NCBI GenBank assembly: GCA_028279185.1
Contig: JANQSS010000111.1
Location: forward strand, 1 to 64,000
DNA length: 64,000 nt
Source of the DNA: Saprospiraceae bacterium
GTDB taxonomy: Bacteria; Bacteroidota; Bacteroidia; Chitinophagales; Saprospiraceae
Reading direction: 5' to 3'
In this document: positions 49,150 through 58,385 of the stretch, in pieces
How positions within the stretch are numbered: position 1 is the stretch's first letter
Layout: every line of letters starts with the position of its first letter
Position numbers and translations under genes: made by a program
The notes under the pieces: generated by a model
Told to the model about the DNA's origin: nothing
Databases searched by the model: none
What the model saw: only the letters and a program-made list of their open reading frames with translations

Positions 49150-49585
49150 ATTGAATCCTTCATTGTACGCGCGTACATATGTGACTCGAATGCCAGTGAC
49201 CACTCTTAAATATTTTCTCGTAAGGGAAAGAGATCTATCATCAAGATTATCAATAACCGACTTATAACACTTGTAAAAACCTCGTATTGACTCTGATATA
49301 TGATGCAGCACATTGTTTCGGTGTGCATGCAAGTGATAAGTTTACGTTCAACTCCATGATTTGGTGATATGCACACCGCTGGCTTTCAAGCTGATAAGGT
49401 TGAAAAAAAGATGGATGCCCTAGTTAACAAGAGATAACTTGTCAATAGGGTTTGAATGTATTCAAAAATCAGGAGATCCCATCCTCCTAATATTTGAAAC
49501 TTTTCGTCTTTTGCCGTTCAATCCTCGGCCCACAGTTTACCTAAACTTGAATAGTACAAAACCCACGAATTATATGCGGAAAGAC
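49150..49585. other. Intergenic region between nuclease and nqr operon
   Basis: No gene supported. Two palindromic elements are visible: a perfect 14-bp palindrome TGTACGCGCGTACA (49164-49177), 15 bases after the nuclease stop, and a 10-bp inverted repeat CGGTGTGCAT/ATGCACACCG (49319-49328 and 49369-49378) with a 40-base spacer. Neither has a T tract. Their role is unknown. Confidence 0.45.
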
Positions 49586-49593
49586 TATCTTTG
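49586..49593 (+). promoter_or_regulatory. Promoter box of the nqr operon
   Basis: TATCTTTG followed by CG is an exact TAnnTTTG match. It would start transcription near 49600, inside the long open frame that begins at 49439. That argues for a later start codon, the TTG at 49658, giving a leader of about 58 bases. Confidence 0.55.
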
Positions 49594-49657
49594 CGCCTTT
49601 ATTTCGTGTGGCTATTTCATTCCACCGGAGCCCGATCAGAACAAAAATTATAACGAT

Positions 49658-51286
49658 TTGAAATACAGGATTTTAACTCTTTTTCTGAGCATCCTCATAT
49701 TGCTGCAAAGTGAGGCTCTATTAGCTCAGGATTCAAATGCAGCCATGTCCCAAGGGGTTCTCTGGTTATTTATTGTCTTCATGCTCATTGCCGTTTCCCT
49801 CCTTATAGGAGATAATATGGTACGCGCACAAGCTAAGTTGGGGGGAGTTGATGTATCGCGGGATGACGATTCTTTTCTTCCAGGTATGTCCGCTTTATTT
49901 GGTAAATCCAGACCCGACTTTGCACGCGATGGTTCTTTCTTCAAGCTGAATAAAGGGCATAACATCAAGTTGGAGGGTGAAGCGAGCAACCAAATTAAAA
50001 TGGTTGAAGTGAATACTTTTGCTGTCCAGCCGCCTGATTTTAGAGGCATTGCTCCAATTCCAAAAATGCTGACTGCGGCCGGAGAAGAAGTAGAAGCTGG
50101 ACAAGCGTTATTCTTTGATAAGAGCAACCCGGATATTTTCTATGTTTCTCCAGTTTCTGGAGAAATTGCGGAAATTCGACGAGGTGCTAAGCGCGCCATT
50201 GTCGAAGTGGTTATTCTCGCCGATAAAGATCAACGGTATCGCTCGCTTCCCGTTTTGAATTCGCAGACATCAAGCCGCGATGACATCATTGCATATTTAA
50301 AGGAGTATGGATTCTGGCCGTATATTAACCAGCGTCCATTCGATGTAGTCGCAGATCCATCAATTACACCGCGCGATATCTTTATTTCCACATTCGATAC
50401 AGCTCCATTGTCTCCAGACATGAATCTCGTAGTTAAAGGGAAAGGAAATTTATTCCAAGCTGGAATTGACGTGCTCACAAAACTAACCACAGGTGATGTT
50501 CACCTTGGACTCGATGCAAATGGTGATATTCCCAATGCAGCTTTTACAAATGCAAAAGGAGTTAAAAAGCATTGGTTTAGCGGAAAGCATCCTGCTGGAA
50601 ATGTTGGAATTCAAATTCATCACATAGCGCCTATCAAACCCAACGATACGGTTTGGACATTACAAGTTGAAGATGTCATTCTGCTTGGTGACATGGTTTT
50701 AAATCAACGATTTAATCCCGAACAACTTATTGCTGTCACGGGCAACGGCGCCAAGCAAACCCATTATTTGCAGACAAAACGTGGAGCTAATTTGGGCGAT
50801 TTATTAAAAAGTCAGGGAATTGATGAAAATGAAAATCGCATTATCTGTGGTGATGTATTAAGTGGACGTCAGTCATCAGGTGATGGATTTCTTCATGCAC
50901 ATGATAATCAAATAACAATTATCCCGGAGGGAAGAGATTATGAAATGTTTGGATGGCTGTTGCCAGCCGTTGACAGACCCACAGTTTCAAGAACTTATCC
51001 AAATTTCTTATTTCCAAATCTCTCTTATGAGGTGGACACAAATACACATGGTGAACCGCGTGCATTTGTAAAAACGGGTGAATACGAAGCGCTTATGCCC
51101 GCAGATATATATCCACAACATTTAATGAAGGCCATCATGATTGAGGACTATGAAAAAATGGAAGGATTAGGCTTACTGGAGTTATCTGAGGAAGATGTTG
51201 CGCTTTGTGAATTTGCCTGCACATCTAAACAACCGTTACAAAAAATATTACGAGAGGGACTCGATTTAATGCGCGATCAAATGTAG
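49658..51286 (+). CDS. nqrA: Na+-translocating NADH:quinone reductase subunit A with membrane-anchor extension
   Basis: The frame is open from 49439, but TTG at 49658 is preferred, because the promoter box lies at 49586 and a signal peptide begins right there; length 542. Residues 1-24 form a signal peptide (ending LLAQ). Residues 33-51 form a second hydrophobic helix (VLWLFIVFMLIAVSLLIG), followed by a basic segment. The NqrA core of about 449 residues begins near residue 94 (FFKLNKGHNIKLEGEAS), which is the full normal NqrA length. NqrA is normally a peripheral cytoplasmic subunit. Here cleavage and the second helix would tether it, with the core still in the cytoplasm. First gene of nqrABCDEF. 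Confidence 0.88.
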   Translation: MKYRILTLFLSILILLQSEALLAQDSNAAMSQGVLWLFIVFMLIAVSLLIGDNMVRAQAKLGGVDVSRDDDSFLPGMSALFGKSRPDFARDGSFFKLNKGHNIKLEGEASNQIKMVEVNTFAVQPPDFRGIAPIPKMLTAAGEEVEAGQALFFDKSNPDIFYVSPVSGEIAEIRRGAKRAIVEVVILADKDQRYRSLPVLNSQTSSRDDIIAYLKEYGFWPYINQRPFDVVADPSITPRDIFISTFDTAPLSPDMNLVVKGKGNLFQAGIDVLTKLTTGDVHLGLDANGDIPNAAFTNAKGVKKHWFSGKHPAGNVGIQIHHIAPIKPNDTVWTLQVEDVILLGDMVLNQRFNPEQLIAVTGNGAKQTHYLQTKRGANLGDLLKSQGIDENENRIICGDVLSGRQSSGDGFLHAHDNQITIIPEGRDYEMFGWLLPAVDRPTVSRTYPNFLFPNLSYEVDTNTHGEPRAFVKTGEYEALMPADIYPQHLMKAIMIEDYEKMEGLGLLELSEEDVALCEFACTSKQPLQKILREGLDLMRDQM

Positions 51287-51330
51287 TCTCGCGCGTCTAA
51301 TACAATCATCAGAATAGAAGGAAAAGTTGC

Positions 51331-52587
51331 ATGAATAAATTGCTAAAATTTGTAAAAAGCTTAGAGCCAAATAAAGAAAAGTCACCGTTGTTGTACACAT
51401 TGTATGACGGTTTTTTTACTTTTTTATATGCCCCTAATCACGTAACACATGGACCCGGCGTTCACATTCGTGATCGCATGGACTTGAAGCGATTAATGGT
51501 GCATGTTGTGCTCGCATTAGGTGTGTGTTATTTGTTTGGTATGTACAATACCGGGCACCAACATTTCAAAGCACTTGGCATTCACACTAGTTTTTTCGAC
51601 GCGGCAAATTTGAAATTACATTTCGGAATTGGAAAAATGATTCCAATATTTCTGGTTACTCATATTGTTGGGTTAGGAATTGAATTCTATTATGCTGCAA
51701 GAAAAGGACATGGAATTGAGGAAGGCTTTCTTGTGAGTGGAGCACTCATTCCATTAATTATGCCTCCGGATATTCCACTTCTATGGTTGGCAATGGCTGT
51801 TGCTTTTGCCGTCATTTTGGGCAAAGAGGCATTTGGCGGAACAGGCATGAATGTTTGGAATGTGGCATTGCTTGCACGTGTATTTATCTTTTTCGCTTAT
51901 CCCACAACGATTAGTGGTGACGAAGTATGGGTGGCTGGTTTAGAATCAACCGCAGCCGGATCGGCAGTGGACTATAGTTGGTGGCATACTGGTCTCGGAA
52001 ATTGGGTTTTCGATCTGTTTGGTTGGGAACTATTTAATCCGGCCATGGTCGTTGCTGATGGATATACAGGTGCGACACCCCTGGGTCTTGCGGCTAAAGG
52101 TGGCTGGGATGCTGTTACACAAGTATACAGTGAAACGGCCATGTGGTGGGGAGCAATACCTGGTTCTGTCGGTGAGACATGTAAGCCGTTTATCATTTTA
52201 GGTGCTTTGTTTTTAATATTTACTCGGGTTGCGAGTTGGCGTATTATGGCTTCCATGTTTATCGGGGCCGTATTTACGGGCGTTTTATTCAATGCCTTCG
52301 GAGCCACCCCCTTTATGCAGGTGCCTTGGGAATACCATTTTTACATGGGGAGTTTCTTTTTTGCCATGGCCTTTATGGCAACAGACCCTGTGACGGCCTC
52401 CGCCACTGCCAAAGGCAAATGGATATACGGATTTATGATAGGCGTCGTGGGAATGATTGTACGTGTATTAAATCCTGCCTATCCAGAGGGATGGATGCTC
52501 GCCATTCTATTCATGAATACATTTGCTCCATTAATAGATCATTTTATTATTCAAGGAAACATTTCAAAACGACTCAAACATGCATAG
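51331..52587 (+). CDS. nqrB: Na+-NQR subunit B
   Basis: 418 residues, about ten membrane helices. The FMN attachment motif reads TGAT (T246-T249) in DGYTGATPLGL; the last Thr carries covalent FMN in the family. GPGVHIRDRMDLKRLM near the N-terminus and MATDPVTAS near the C-terminus are conserved. Forms part of the sodium pathway. It follows nqrA by 44 bases and overlaps nqrC by 8 bases. Confidence 0.96.
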   Translation: MNKLLKFVKSLEPNKEKSPLLYTLYDGFFTFLYAPNHVTHGPGVHIRDRMDLKRLMVHVVLALGVCYLFGMYNTGHQHFKALGIHTSFFDAANLKLHFGIGKMIPIFLVTHIVGLGIEFYYAARKGHGIEEGFLVSGALIPLIMPPDIPLLWLAMAVAFAVILGKEAFGGTGMNVWNVALLARVFIFFAYPTTISGDEVWVAGLESTAAGSAVDYSWWHTGLGNWVFDLFGWELFNPAMVVADGYTGATPLGLAAKGGWDAVTQVYSETAMWWGAIPGSVGETCKPFIILGALFLIFTRVASWRIMASMFIGAVFTGVLFNAFGATPFMQVPWEYHFYMGSFFFAMAFMATDPVTASATAKGKWIYGFMIGVVGMIVRVLNPAYPEGWMLAILFMNTFAPLIDHFIIQGNISKRLKHA

Positions 52588-53323
52588 CACTGGATATATT
52601 ATTCGATTCGTGTTGGTCATGACGACCGTGGTAGCGCTGGTTTTGGCACTCATGTCGACAGCTCTTAAACCGCTTCATGATGCAAATGAAGCCATCTACA
52701 ATAAACGTGCAATTATTTCAGCGCTAGGAAATAAATTAGACAAGACCGTCGCCGAAATGACGGATGAAGAAGTCACGGCCATATTCGAGAATCGCATTAC
52801 ACAACGTGTAATGGATGTTGAAGGAAATTTTCTCGATGAAAACGCCGTAATCGCAAGAGGTTATAAAGCTGGTAAGGCTGAAAATGTTGACATGGCCAAA
52901 GAAAGAAAAAAAGACGAGGCTGATCGTATCTATCCGATATATGAATACAAAGATGACAAGGGCGAATATGCAATAGTCTCCGTGCGCGGTAATGGATTAT
53001 GGGATGCTATTTGGGGAAATATCGCACTGGACAAGGATATGAATACAATTGTTGGGGCTTCATTTGATCATCAGGGGGAGACACCTGGATTGGGTGCTGA
53101 AATAAAGGATAATCCAAAATACTCCGCCAATTTCGTCGGCAAAAAGATATTTGATGCAGATGGCGAATATGTGTCCATCACTTCTCGAAAAGGAGGTGCC
53201 AAAGATCCACTGCACGACGTCGATGGTATTACTGGAGCGACAGTAACAGCAGATGGTGTTACGGATATGATGAAAGATGGAATGAAGCACTACCTCCCTT
53301 ATCTAACAAAAAATAAAAAATAA
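52580..53323 (+). CDS. nqrC: Na+-NQR subunit C
   Basis: 247 residues. One N-terminal membrane helix (about 7-26) and a periplasmic FMN-binding domain. The covalent FMN motif is TGATVT, with T221 the expected acceptor, in DVDGITGATVTADGVT. GLWDAIWGNIALDKD and HQGETPGLGAEI are conserved. The start overlaps nqrB by 8 bases. Confidence 0.96.
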   Translation: MHSTGYIIRFVLVMTTVVALVLALMSTALKPLHDANEAIYNKRAIISALGNKLDKTVAEMTDEEVTAIFENRITQRVMDVEGNFLDENAVIARGYKAGKAENVDMAKERKKDEADRIYPIYEYKDDKGEYAIVSVRGNGLWDAIWGNIALDKDMNTIVGASFDHQGETPGLGAEIKDNPKYSANFVGKKIFDADGEYVSITSRKGGAKDPLHDVDGITGATVTADGVTDMMKDGMKHYLPYLTKNKK

Positions 53324-53364
53324 TACCACATTGATTTTATCAATGGGTAATAACAAAATAAAAT

Positions 53365-54057
53365 ATGGCAGATACAGCAGTAAAAACCGCTAATAAAAAA
53401 TCGGCACTGAGTTTCGGCAAAAAAGAAAAGAAGTTACTCAGCGATCCGCTGAATGACAATAATCCGATTACCGTTCAAGTTTTAGGAATTTGTTCAGCAC
53501 TCGCTGTGACCACATTGGTGAAGCAAGCAGTCGTCATGTCCATTGCAGTCGTCTTTGTTTGTGCCTTGAGTAATCTGGCAATTTCTCTACTTCGTCGTTA
53601 TGTTCCGAAACAGGTGCGAATGATTGTTCAACTTGTTGTGATTGCATTTCTTGTAACAATCGTTGAGCTGACATTAAAGGCATTGGATTTTGAAGTGTAT
53701 AAACAACTCTCCGTTTTTATCGGACTTATTATTACCAATTGCATAATTATGGGTCGACTTGAAGCATTTGCCATGGCCAATGATCCCTGGCGATCCTTGC
53801 TTGATGGAATTGGAAATGGGCTCGGATACGGTGCAATTCTCATTATTGTAGCCGTACTTCGGGAAGTTTTTGGTAAAGGACAACTGTTTGGATGGAAGCT
53901 CATCGGATCAGAAGATGCCCTCATTTCGACAACAGGAATACTTGGCGGTTACCTAAATAATAATTTAATGGTGTTATCGGCCAGCGCCATGTTTATCATC
54001 GCTATCCTTATCTGGGTACATCGAAGTTATAATTCGAAACTCGTCGACGTATCCTAA
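53365..54057 (+). CDS. nqrD: Na+-NQR subunit D
   Basis: 230 residues, about six membrane helices. The N-terminal 25 residues are Lys rich and soluble, slightly longer than usual. Conserved parts are NPITVQVLGICSALAVTT and TNCIIMGRLEAFAMANDP. With NqrE it binds an intramembrane iron centre (family knowledge). Confidence 0.96.
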   Translation: MADTAVKTANKKSALSFGKKEKKLLSDPLNDNNPITVQVLGICSALAVTTLVKQAVVMSIAVVFVCALSNLAISLLRRYVPKQVRMIVQLVVIAFLVTIVELTLKALDFEVYKQLSVFIGLIITNCIIMGRLEAFAMANDPWRSLLDGIGNGLGYGAILIIVAVLREVFGKGQLFGWKLIGSEDALISTTGILGGYLNNNLMVLSASAMFIIAILIWVHRSYNSKLVDVS

Positions 54058-54081
54058 TTCAATAAAGCTAAAATCACAATC

Positions 54082-54690
54082 ATGGATTTATTCAATATAT
54101 TTATAGAAGCGGCATTCATCGAAAACTTAGTCTTGATATATTTTCTGGGTATGTGCTCGTACCTGGCCGTATCAAAGAGTGTGAAGACGGCCATTGGCCT
54201 CGGACTTGCCGTGATTTTCGTACTCGGAATTACAATGCCTATCAATTGGCTGATTAACGAATATTTATTGAGCGAAACAGGTATCCTCGGAATGGACTTA
54301 ACTTTTTTGCGTCTCATATTGTTTATTGCCGTTATCGCCTCTATGGTGCAATTGGTCGAGATGATCATTGAAAAAGTTTCACCTCCGCTATACAATGCCT
54401 TGGGAATATTCTTACCATTAATTACGGTGAACTGTGCAATTTTAGGTGGCTCACTATTCATGGTCAGTCGGGAGTTTAATTTAGCCGAGAGTACTGCCTT
54501 TGGAATGGGTGGTGGATTTGGTTGGTTTTTAGCCGTAGTAGCTATTGCGGCCATTCGTGAAAAAATTCAATACAGCAACGTACCTGCACCGATGCGCGGC
54601 TTGGGTATGGCATTTTTATTGACAGGCCTAATGGGGCTAGCCTTTATGAGTTTGATGGGAATTGACCCAGGTGCCTTGGGTGGAAATTAA
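54082..54690 (+). CDS. nqrE: Na+-NQR subunit E
   Basis: 202 residues, six membrane helices, related to NqrD in inverted topology. Motifs are [20 protein letters not shown] and [16 protein letters not shown], each with the conserved Cys that ligates the intramembrane iron site. It follows nqrD by 24 bases. Confidence 0.96.
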   Translation: MDLFNIFIEAAFIENLVLIYFLGMCSYLAVSKSVKTAIGLGLAVIFVLGITMPINWLINEYLLSETGILGMDLTFLRLILFIAVIASMVQLVEMIIEKVSPPLYNALGIFLPLITVNCAILGGSLFMVSREFNLAESTAFGMGGGFGWFLAVVAIAAIREKIQYSNVPAPMRGLGMAFLLTGLMGLAFMSLMGIDPGALGGN

Positions 54691-54723
54691 TTTAATATAG
54701 AAGAATAAGAAATAATAAAATAG

Positions 54724-56028
54724 ATGGAAGCTTATATGCCCATAATTTTGGCGGTCGTTGTTTTCAGCGCTGTCATTCTCGCACTCTCGTTCATGTTGAT
54801 AGTCGCTCGTAAAAGGCTTTTACCCCAGGGCGATGTGACAATAAAGGTTAACGGAGAGAAGTCCTTGACGGTAGCGCCAGGTACGACGTTGCTAAACGTT
54901 CTTTCCGATCAAAATGTATTCCTTCCTTCCGCATGTGGAGGTGGTGGAACATGTGCCATGTGTGAATGTCACATTGATGCCGGAGGAGGTGATGTTTTGG
55001 CGACAGAATTAAATCACCTTTCAAGAAAAGAAGTAGCCGAAAACAAAAGGCTTGCCTGTCAAGTAAAAGTGCGGGAGGATATGGAAATCCGTATCCCGGA
55101 AGAGATATTCGGGATTAAGAAATGGGAATGTGAAGTCGTTTCCAATGACAATGTCGCATCATTTATTAAAGAATTTGTCGTCAAATTACCTGACGGGGAA
55201 ACATTGGATTTTGAATCAGGCGGATATGTGCAAATCGACGTGCCGGTTATTGAAGTGGCATACAAGGATATGGACATCACAGCTCATAAAGAATTTCATA
55301 GCGAGCCGGAAAAATTCAAAGAAGAGTGGGACAAATTTAATCTATGGCCACTTGTCATGAAAAACGATGAACCCCAATTTCGTGCATATTCCATGGCCAA
55401 TCACCCGGCTGAAGGAAATATTGTCATGCTCAATATTCGAATCGCTACCCCACCATGGGACCGCAAAGCCAATAATTGGATGAACGTCAATCCAGGTGTT
55501 TGTTCGTCATATGTTTTCGGACTTAAACCTGGAGATAAATGCACGATATCAGGACCCTATGGTGAATTTTTTATAAAGGACACGGGCAAAGAAATGATCT
55601 ATATAGGCGGCGGTGCTGGAATGGCTCCTTTACGGTCACATTTATTCCATCTGTTTCACACATTGAAGACTACGGACCGAAAGGTCTCATACTGGTACGG
55701 TGGTCGATCTAAGCGTGAGTTATTTTATGTCGAGCAATTTCGTGAAATTGAACGCGAATTTCCAAATTTCAAATTTTACGTTGCACTATCTGAACCGTTG
55801 GAAGAGGATAATTGGAAAGTGAAAGATGGAATTGACGGAGATGGAGATGGTTTTGTCGGATTTATACATCAAACGCTAATAGATAATTACCTGAGTGCTC
55901 ACCCCGAACCGGAAGAAGTTGAATACTACTTCTGCGGACCTCCGCTTATGAATGCGGCCGTAATAAAAATGCTCGATGACTTTGGTGTTCCGGAAGAAAA
56001 TATAGCCTTCGATGACTTCGGAGGATAA
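54724..56028 (+). CDS. nqrF: Na+-NQR subunit F, NADH-oxidising
   Basis: 434 residues. N-terminal anchor helix (about 6-28). The 2Fe-2S ferredoxin domain has C71, C77, C80 and C112 ([14 protein letters not shown]). The FAD/NADH domain contains [23 protein letters not shown] and the C-terminal [17 protein letters not shown]. It is the entry point for electrons from NADH. Last gene of the operon, followed by a terminator. Confidence 0.97.
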   Translation: MEAYMPIILAVVVFSAVILALSFMLIVARKRLLPQGDVTIKVNGEKSLTVAPGTTLLNVLSDQNVFLPSACGGGGTCAMCECHIDAGGGDVLATELNHLSRKEVAENKRLACQVKVREDMEIRIPEEIFGIKKWECEVVSNDNVASFIKEFVVKLPDGETLDFESGGYVQIDVPVIEVAYKDMDITAHKEFHSEPEKFKEEWDKFNLWPLVMKNDEPQFRAYSMANHPAEGNIVMLNIRIATPPWDRKANNWMNVNPGVCSSYVFGLKPGDKCTISGPYGEFFIKDTGKEMIYIGGGAGMAPLRSHLFHLFHTLKTTDRKVSYWYGGRSKRELFYVEQFREIEREFPNFKFYVALSEPLEEDNWKVKDGIDGDGDGFVGFIHQTLIDNYLSAHPEPEEVEYYFCGPPLMNAAVIKMLDDFGVPEENIAFDDFGG

Positions 56029-56067
56029 ATAATACATCAAGATGGATTGAAAACCATGAACAGAATG

Positions 56068-56103
56068 GCCTCGAATCTCTATTTGGTTCGGGGCTTTTTC
56101 TTT
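56068..56103 (+). terminator. Intrinsic terminator of the nqr operon
   Basis: GCCTCGAA (56068-56075) pairs with TTCGGGGC (56087-56094) in an 8-bp stem with one G-U pair, followed by TTTTTCTTT. It lies 40 bases after the nqrF stop. Confidence 0.8.
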
Positions 56104-56285
56104 AAGTGCGGGTGTATTGACTAGCAAGAAGGAAAAAATAGCAACAATATAACGTAACGCTGGACCAATCATTATACGTGCTCTATGTCAGGAATTAGCA
56201 CAAGTTTACAATGTATTGTGACTTTAACCAACTTTAGATCAAATTAGCGTATACCTGAATGGTCATCTAATGCGTTGTTACTTTG

Positions 56286-57008
56286 ATGTTCCGCTCACGT
56301 TTTCGAATTCTCTTTCTTACCTCCATTTTACTAACGGTATTTGGGCTTTCAATACCAGAATTACTTTATGAAAATAATGGTCGAAGTAATGCAATTGGAT
56401 CCTATGGGAACGGTCGCCTAAAAAATGCGTATTTAATCCCCTTTCGCGGTAATAATTTCAAGTACTTTAGCCCATTGAGCTATTATATACTGAATTGCGG
56501 CTACCTCCACTCTTCCGTTTACAATACCATTTTAGATGCCTACCGAACATGCGAAACGACTTGTCCATACTACCAGTTTCGAATTATGGAATGTTCGAGA
56601 CCTAAGGGTGGAAAAATGCTTATCCACCGCACACATCAAAATGGAATGAGCGCAGACTTCATGATTCCTAAAATGAAAGATAACAAATCAAATTACATGC
56701 TTGACCGATTAGGTATGTGGCACTACTTACTCCAATTTGATTCAAATGGACACTCTTCGTTTATTCCTTCCATTGATCTCGATTTTGAAACAATGGCCAG
56801 GCACCTATTAGCCCTTGATGATGCTGCAAAGAAAAACGGATTATTCATACGTAAAGTGATTCTAAAAATTGAATTGATAGATAATTTATTTGCGACGCGA
56901 TCAGGTCAAGAATTAAAAAGACGAGGTATTTACTTTGCGCAACATCTACCCGGTTTTATAAATACCGTTCACGACGAGCATTATCATGTCGATTTTGATT
57001 TTCTATAG
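56286..57008 (+). CDS. Murein endopeptidase-like metallopeptidase (MepA/M15-M74 fold)
   Basis: 240 residues from the ATG at 56286; a TTG one codon earlier is unlikely. An N-terminal hydrophobic segment (about 7-22) acts as signal or anchor. The zinc motifs are HQNGMSADF (H117 and D124) and HDEHYHVDF (H232 and H234), the H-x6-D and H-x-H pattern of D,D-carboxypeptidase/penicillin-insensitive endopeptidases. RPKGGKMLIHRTHQNGMSAD is close to MepA-like proteins. It probably cuts peptidoglycan cross-links in the periplasm. Separated from nqrF by a terminator. Confidence 0.78.
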   Translation: MFRSRFRILFLTSILLTVFGLSIPELLYENNGRSNAIGSYGNGRLKNAYLIPFRGNNFKYFSPLSYYILNCGYLHSSVYNTILDAYRTCETTCPYYQFRIMECSRPKGGKMLIHRTHQNGMSADFMIPKMKDNKSNYMLDRLGMWHYLLQFDSNGHSSFIPSIDLDFETMARHLLALDDAAKKNGLFIRKVILKIELIDNLFATRSGQELKRRGIYFAQHLPGFINTVHDEHYHVDFDFL

Positions 57009-57174
57009 TCATTCTTATGTTAGTCATAAACACCGAACTTCTAAAAATTCCAATCACGCCGAGACCTATTACGGTAAATAATTTTGACGATAAAAATTTA
57101 ACGAGAATTTTTCAAAGCCATCATGCAAACGAATCCTCTAAATGGCTTTGTGAATCAATCTAGCGGCACTTCGT

Positions 57175-57575
57175 TTAGAGGAGATTATCCCACTCTACGG
57201 ATTTTTTGTCACGTGCTTGGAGATACCGTACCATACACGCTTGTAAATCAGACGGATCAACCGGTTTCAATAAATAATCAAATGCTGAATATCGGATGGC
57301 AGGAATCGCATATTGATCGAATGCGGTCACGAAAATAACGTCGAACGCTCGGTTTTTTACTGTACTCAACCAATCCAGGCCTGATACTACCGGCATACGA
57401 ATATCCAAAAAACGAAATCCGGTGTATACCGCTCTAAAACAAAATCTGCTTCTTGGGTGCTTCCAGCCGATCGAACCTCAGCAATCTCTGGAACATGCAC
57501 CTTTATGAGCAAAGCCAACGTTTCCCTGGCCTTAAGCTCATCATCGATTATTAAAGTGCGTAATAACATTAGCAA
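57175..57575 (-). pseudogene. Broken response regulator (LytTR-family receiver only)
   Basis: Two minus-strand frames together encode a receiver domain. The first (from 57575) reads LLRTLIIDDELKARETLALL and stops after YTPDFVFWIFVCR. The second resumes as LDIRMPVVSGLDW, then VIFVTAFDQYAIPAIRYSA and FDYLLKPV, typical of LytR/AlgR regulators. The switch lies in a run of six T on the minus strand at about 57405; one more T would restore F-V-F-L-D-I-R. The protein would still stop at 57175, right after the receiver domain. The LytTR DNA-binding domain is missing, and no kinase gene is adjacent. This is either a true pseudogene or a sequencing error in a truncated gene. Confidence 0.75.
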
Positions 57576-57933
57576 TTCGTAAGGTCAATCAACTTCACTT
57601 TCTATAAATATAACCAAATAGCTAAGATCGAATTCCAATATGGAAACCAGAATAAATAAGCGGTAGCATCAAATTCACAAATGGATTTAATAGTTCCATT
57701 ATTTCATACCATTCGCATCAACACAACTGATACGAATGGATGACGTTGTCTGGCAAGGCTACACCATTAATATAGATTATGGTTTCAATAAAAAGGCATC
57801 TTCAACATTGAGCCGGACGTTATGCTTTGGATTGACGCAAACGTAACAAAGTCGTTTAAATGAAAAATAGGCGTTAACTTACTTAATAAACAATGTGACA
57901 CTTTTCGAAATTACCCCTTAAGAATCGTTTCAA
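57576..57933. other. Intergenic region
   Basis: 358 bases, no gene supported. One 11-bp inverted repeat with a single G-U-type mismatch (57709-57719 and 57729-57739, 9-base loop) is present without a T tract. A short plus-strand coding-like piece (TINIDYGFNKKASSTLSR) may be a relic. Confidence 0.4.
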
Positions 57934-58296
57934 ATGCAAGGTTTAATGAAAAATAAATACGTCTTCGCAGGATACATAGTCAGCATAGTAGCAGTTCTCA
58001 TGCCAATCTATGGAGTATATGGAAAGTTCTTCTCTGATGGAATGCAACGGTACATGGCTAGTCGCGGTCTAGAAGACTGGACTGCTGTGATTGGCCTGGG
58101 AGAGTTCGTTTCTATCCTTCTTTTCCTCTTGCCTAAGACGTATAAATTCGGCATGCTCCTCATGAGCGCTCTTATGGGAGGCGCCATTACCCTTCATATG
58201 AGTAATGACGAGCCATTTAATATGCAAGTGGTTGTATTACTTCTTGTTTGGGTTGGAGGTGCGTTGCGATATAAAGGCAAACAGGTGAAAATTTAG
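57934..58296 (+). CDS. DoxX-like small membrane protein
   Basis: 120 residues, four hydrophobic helices. VYGKFFSDGMQRYMASRGL and WTAVIGLGEFVSILLFLLPK, then MGGAITLHMSNDEP, follow the DoxX-like pattern (conserved Gly/Lys after helix 1 and a His in helix 3). An ATG at 57946 (MKNKYVF) is an equally good start. Function of such proteins is unclear. A single gene with no obvious operon. Confidence 0.75.
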   Translation: MQGLMKNKYVFAGYIVSIVAVLMPIYGVYGKFFSDGMQRYMASRGLEDWTAVIGLGEFVSILLFLLPKTYKFGMLLMSALMGGAITLHMSNDEPFNMQVVVLLLVWVGGALRYKGKQVKI

Positions 58297-58373
58297 ACAT
58301 CGGCGTTGTTGAAAACCTGATGATTTAAGGTTTCGATAACAATATGACAAGGCCATTGCCCGTAAAAGTGCCG

Positions 58374-58381
58374 TACCTTTG
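58374..58381 (+). promoter_or_regulatory. Promoter box abutting the outer-membrane receptor start
   Basis: TACCTTTG matches TAnnTTTG and ends only 4 bases before the ATG at 58386. The usual distance from box to transcription start would put +1 at or next to that ATG, so the mRNA may be leaderless, or translation starts later (ATG at 58416). Confidence 0.5.
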
Positions 58382-58385
58382 ATCA

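Noticed and set aside
49439..49657. Extra 73 N-terminal codons on NqrA
   Set aside because: They precede or span the TATCTTTG promoter box, read as non-coding composition, and would bury the signal peptide.
54054..54554. 166-codon open frame on the minus strand
   Set aside because: It is antisense to nqrE and shows only the reverse image of membrane-helix codons.
57123..57338. 71-codon plus-strand frame
   Set aside because: Antisense to the recognisable receiver-domain pseudogene.
57709..57739. 11-bp hairpin as a terminator
   Set aside because: No gene ends next to it in the right orientation and there is no T tract.
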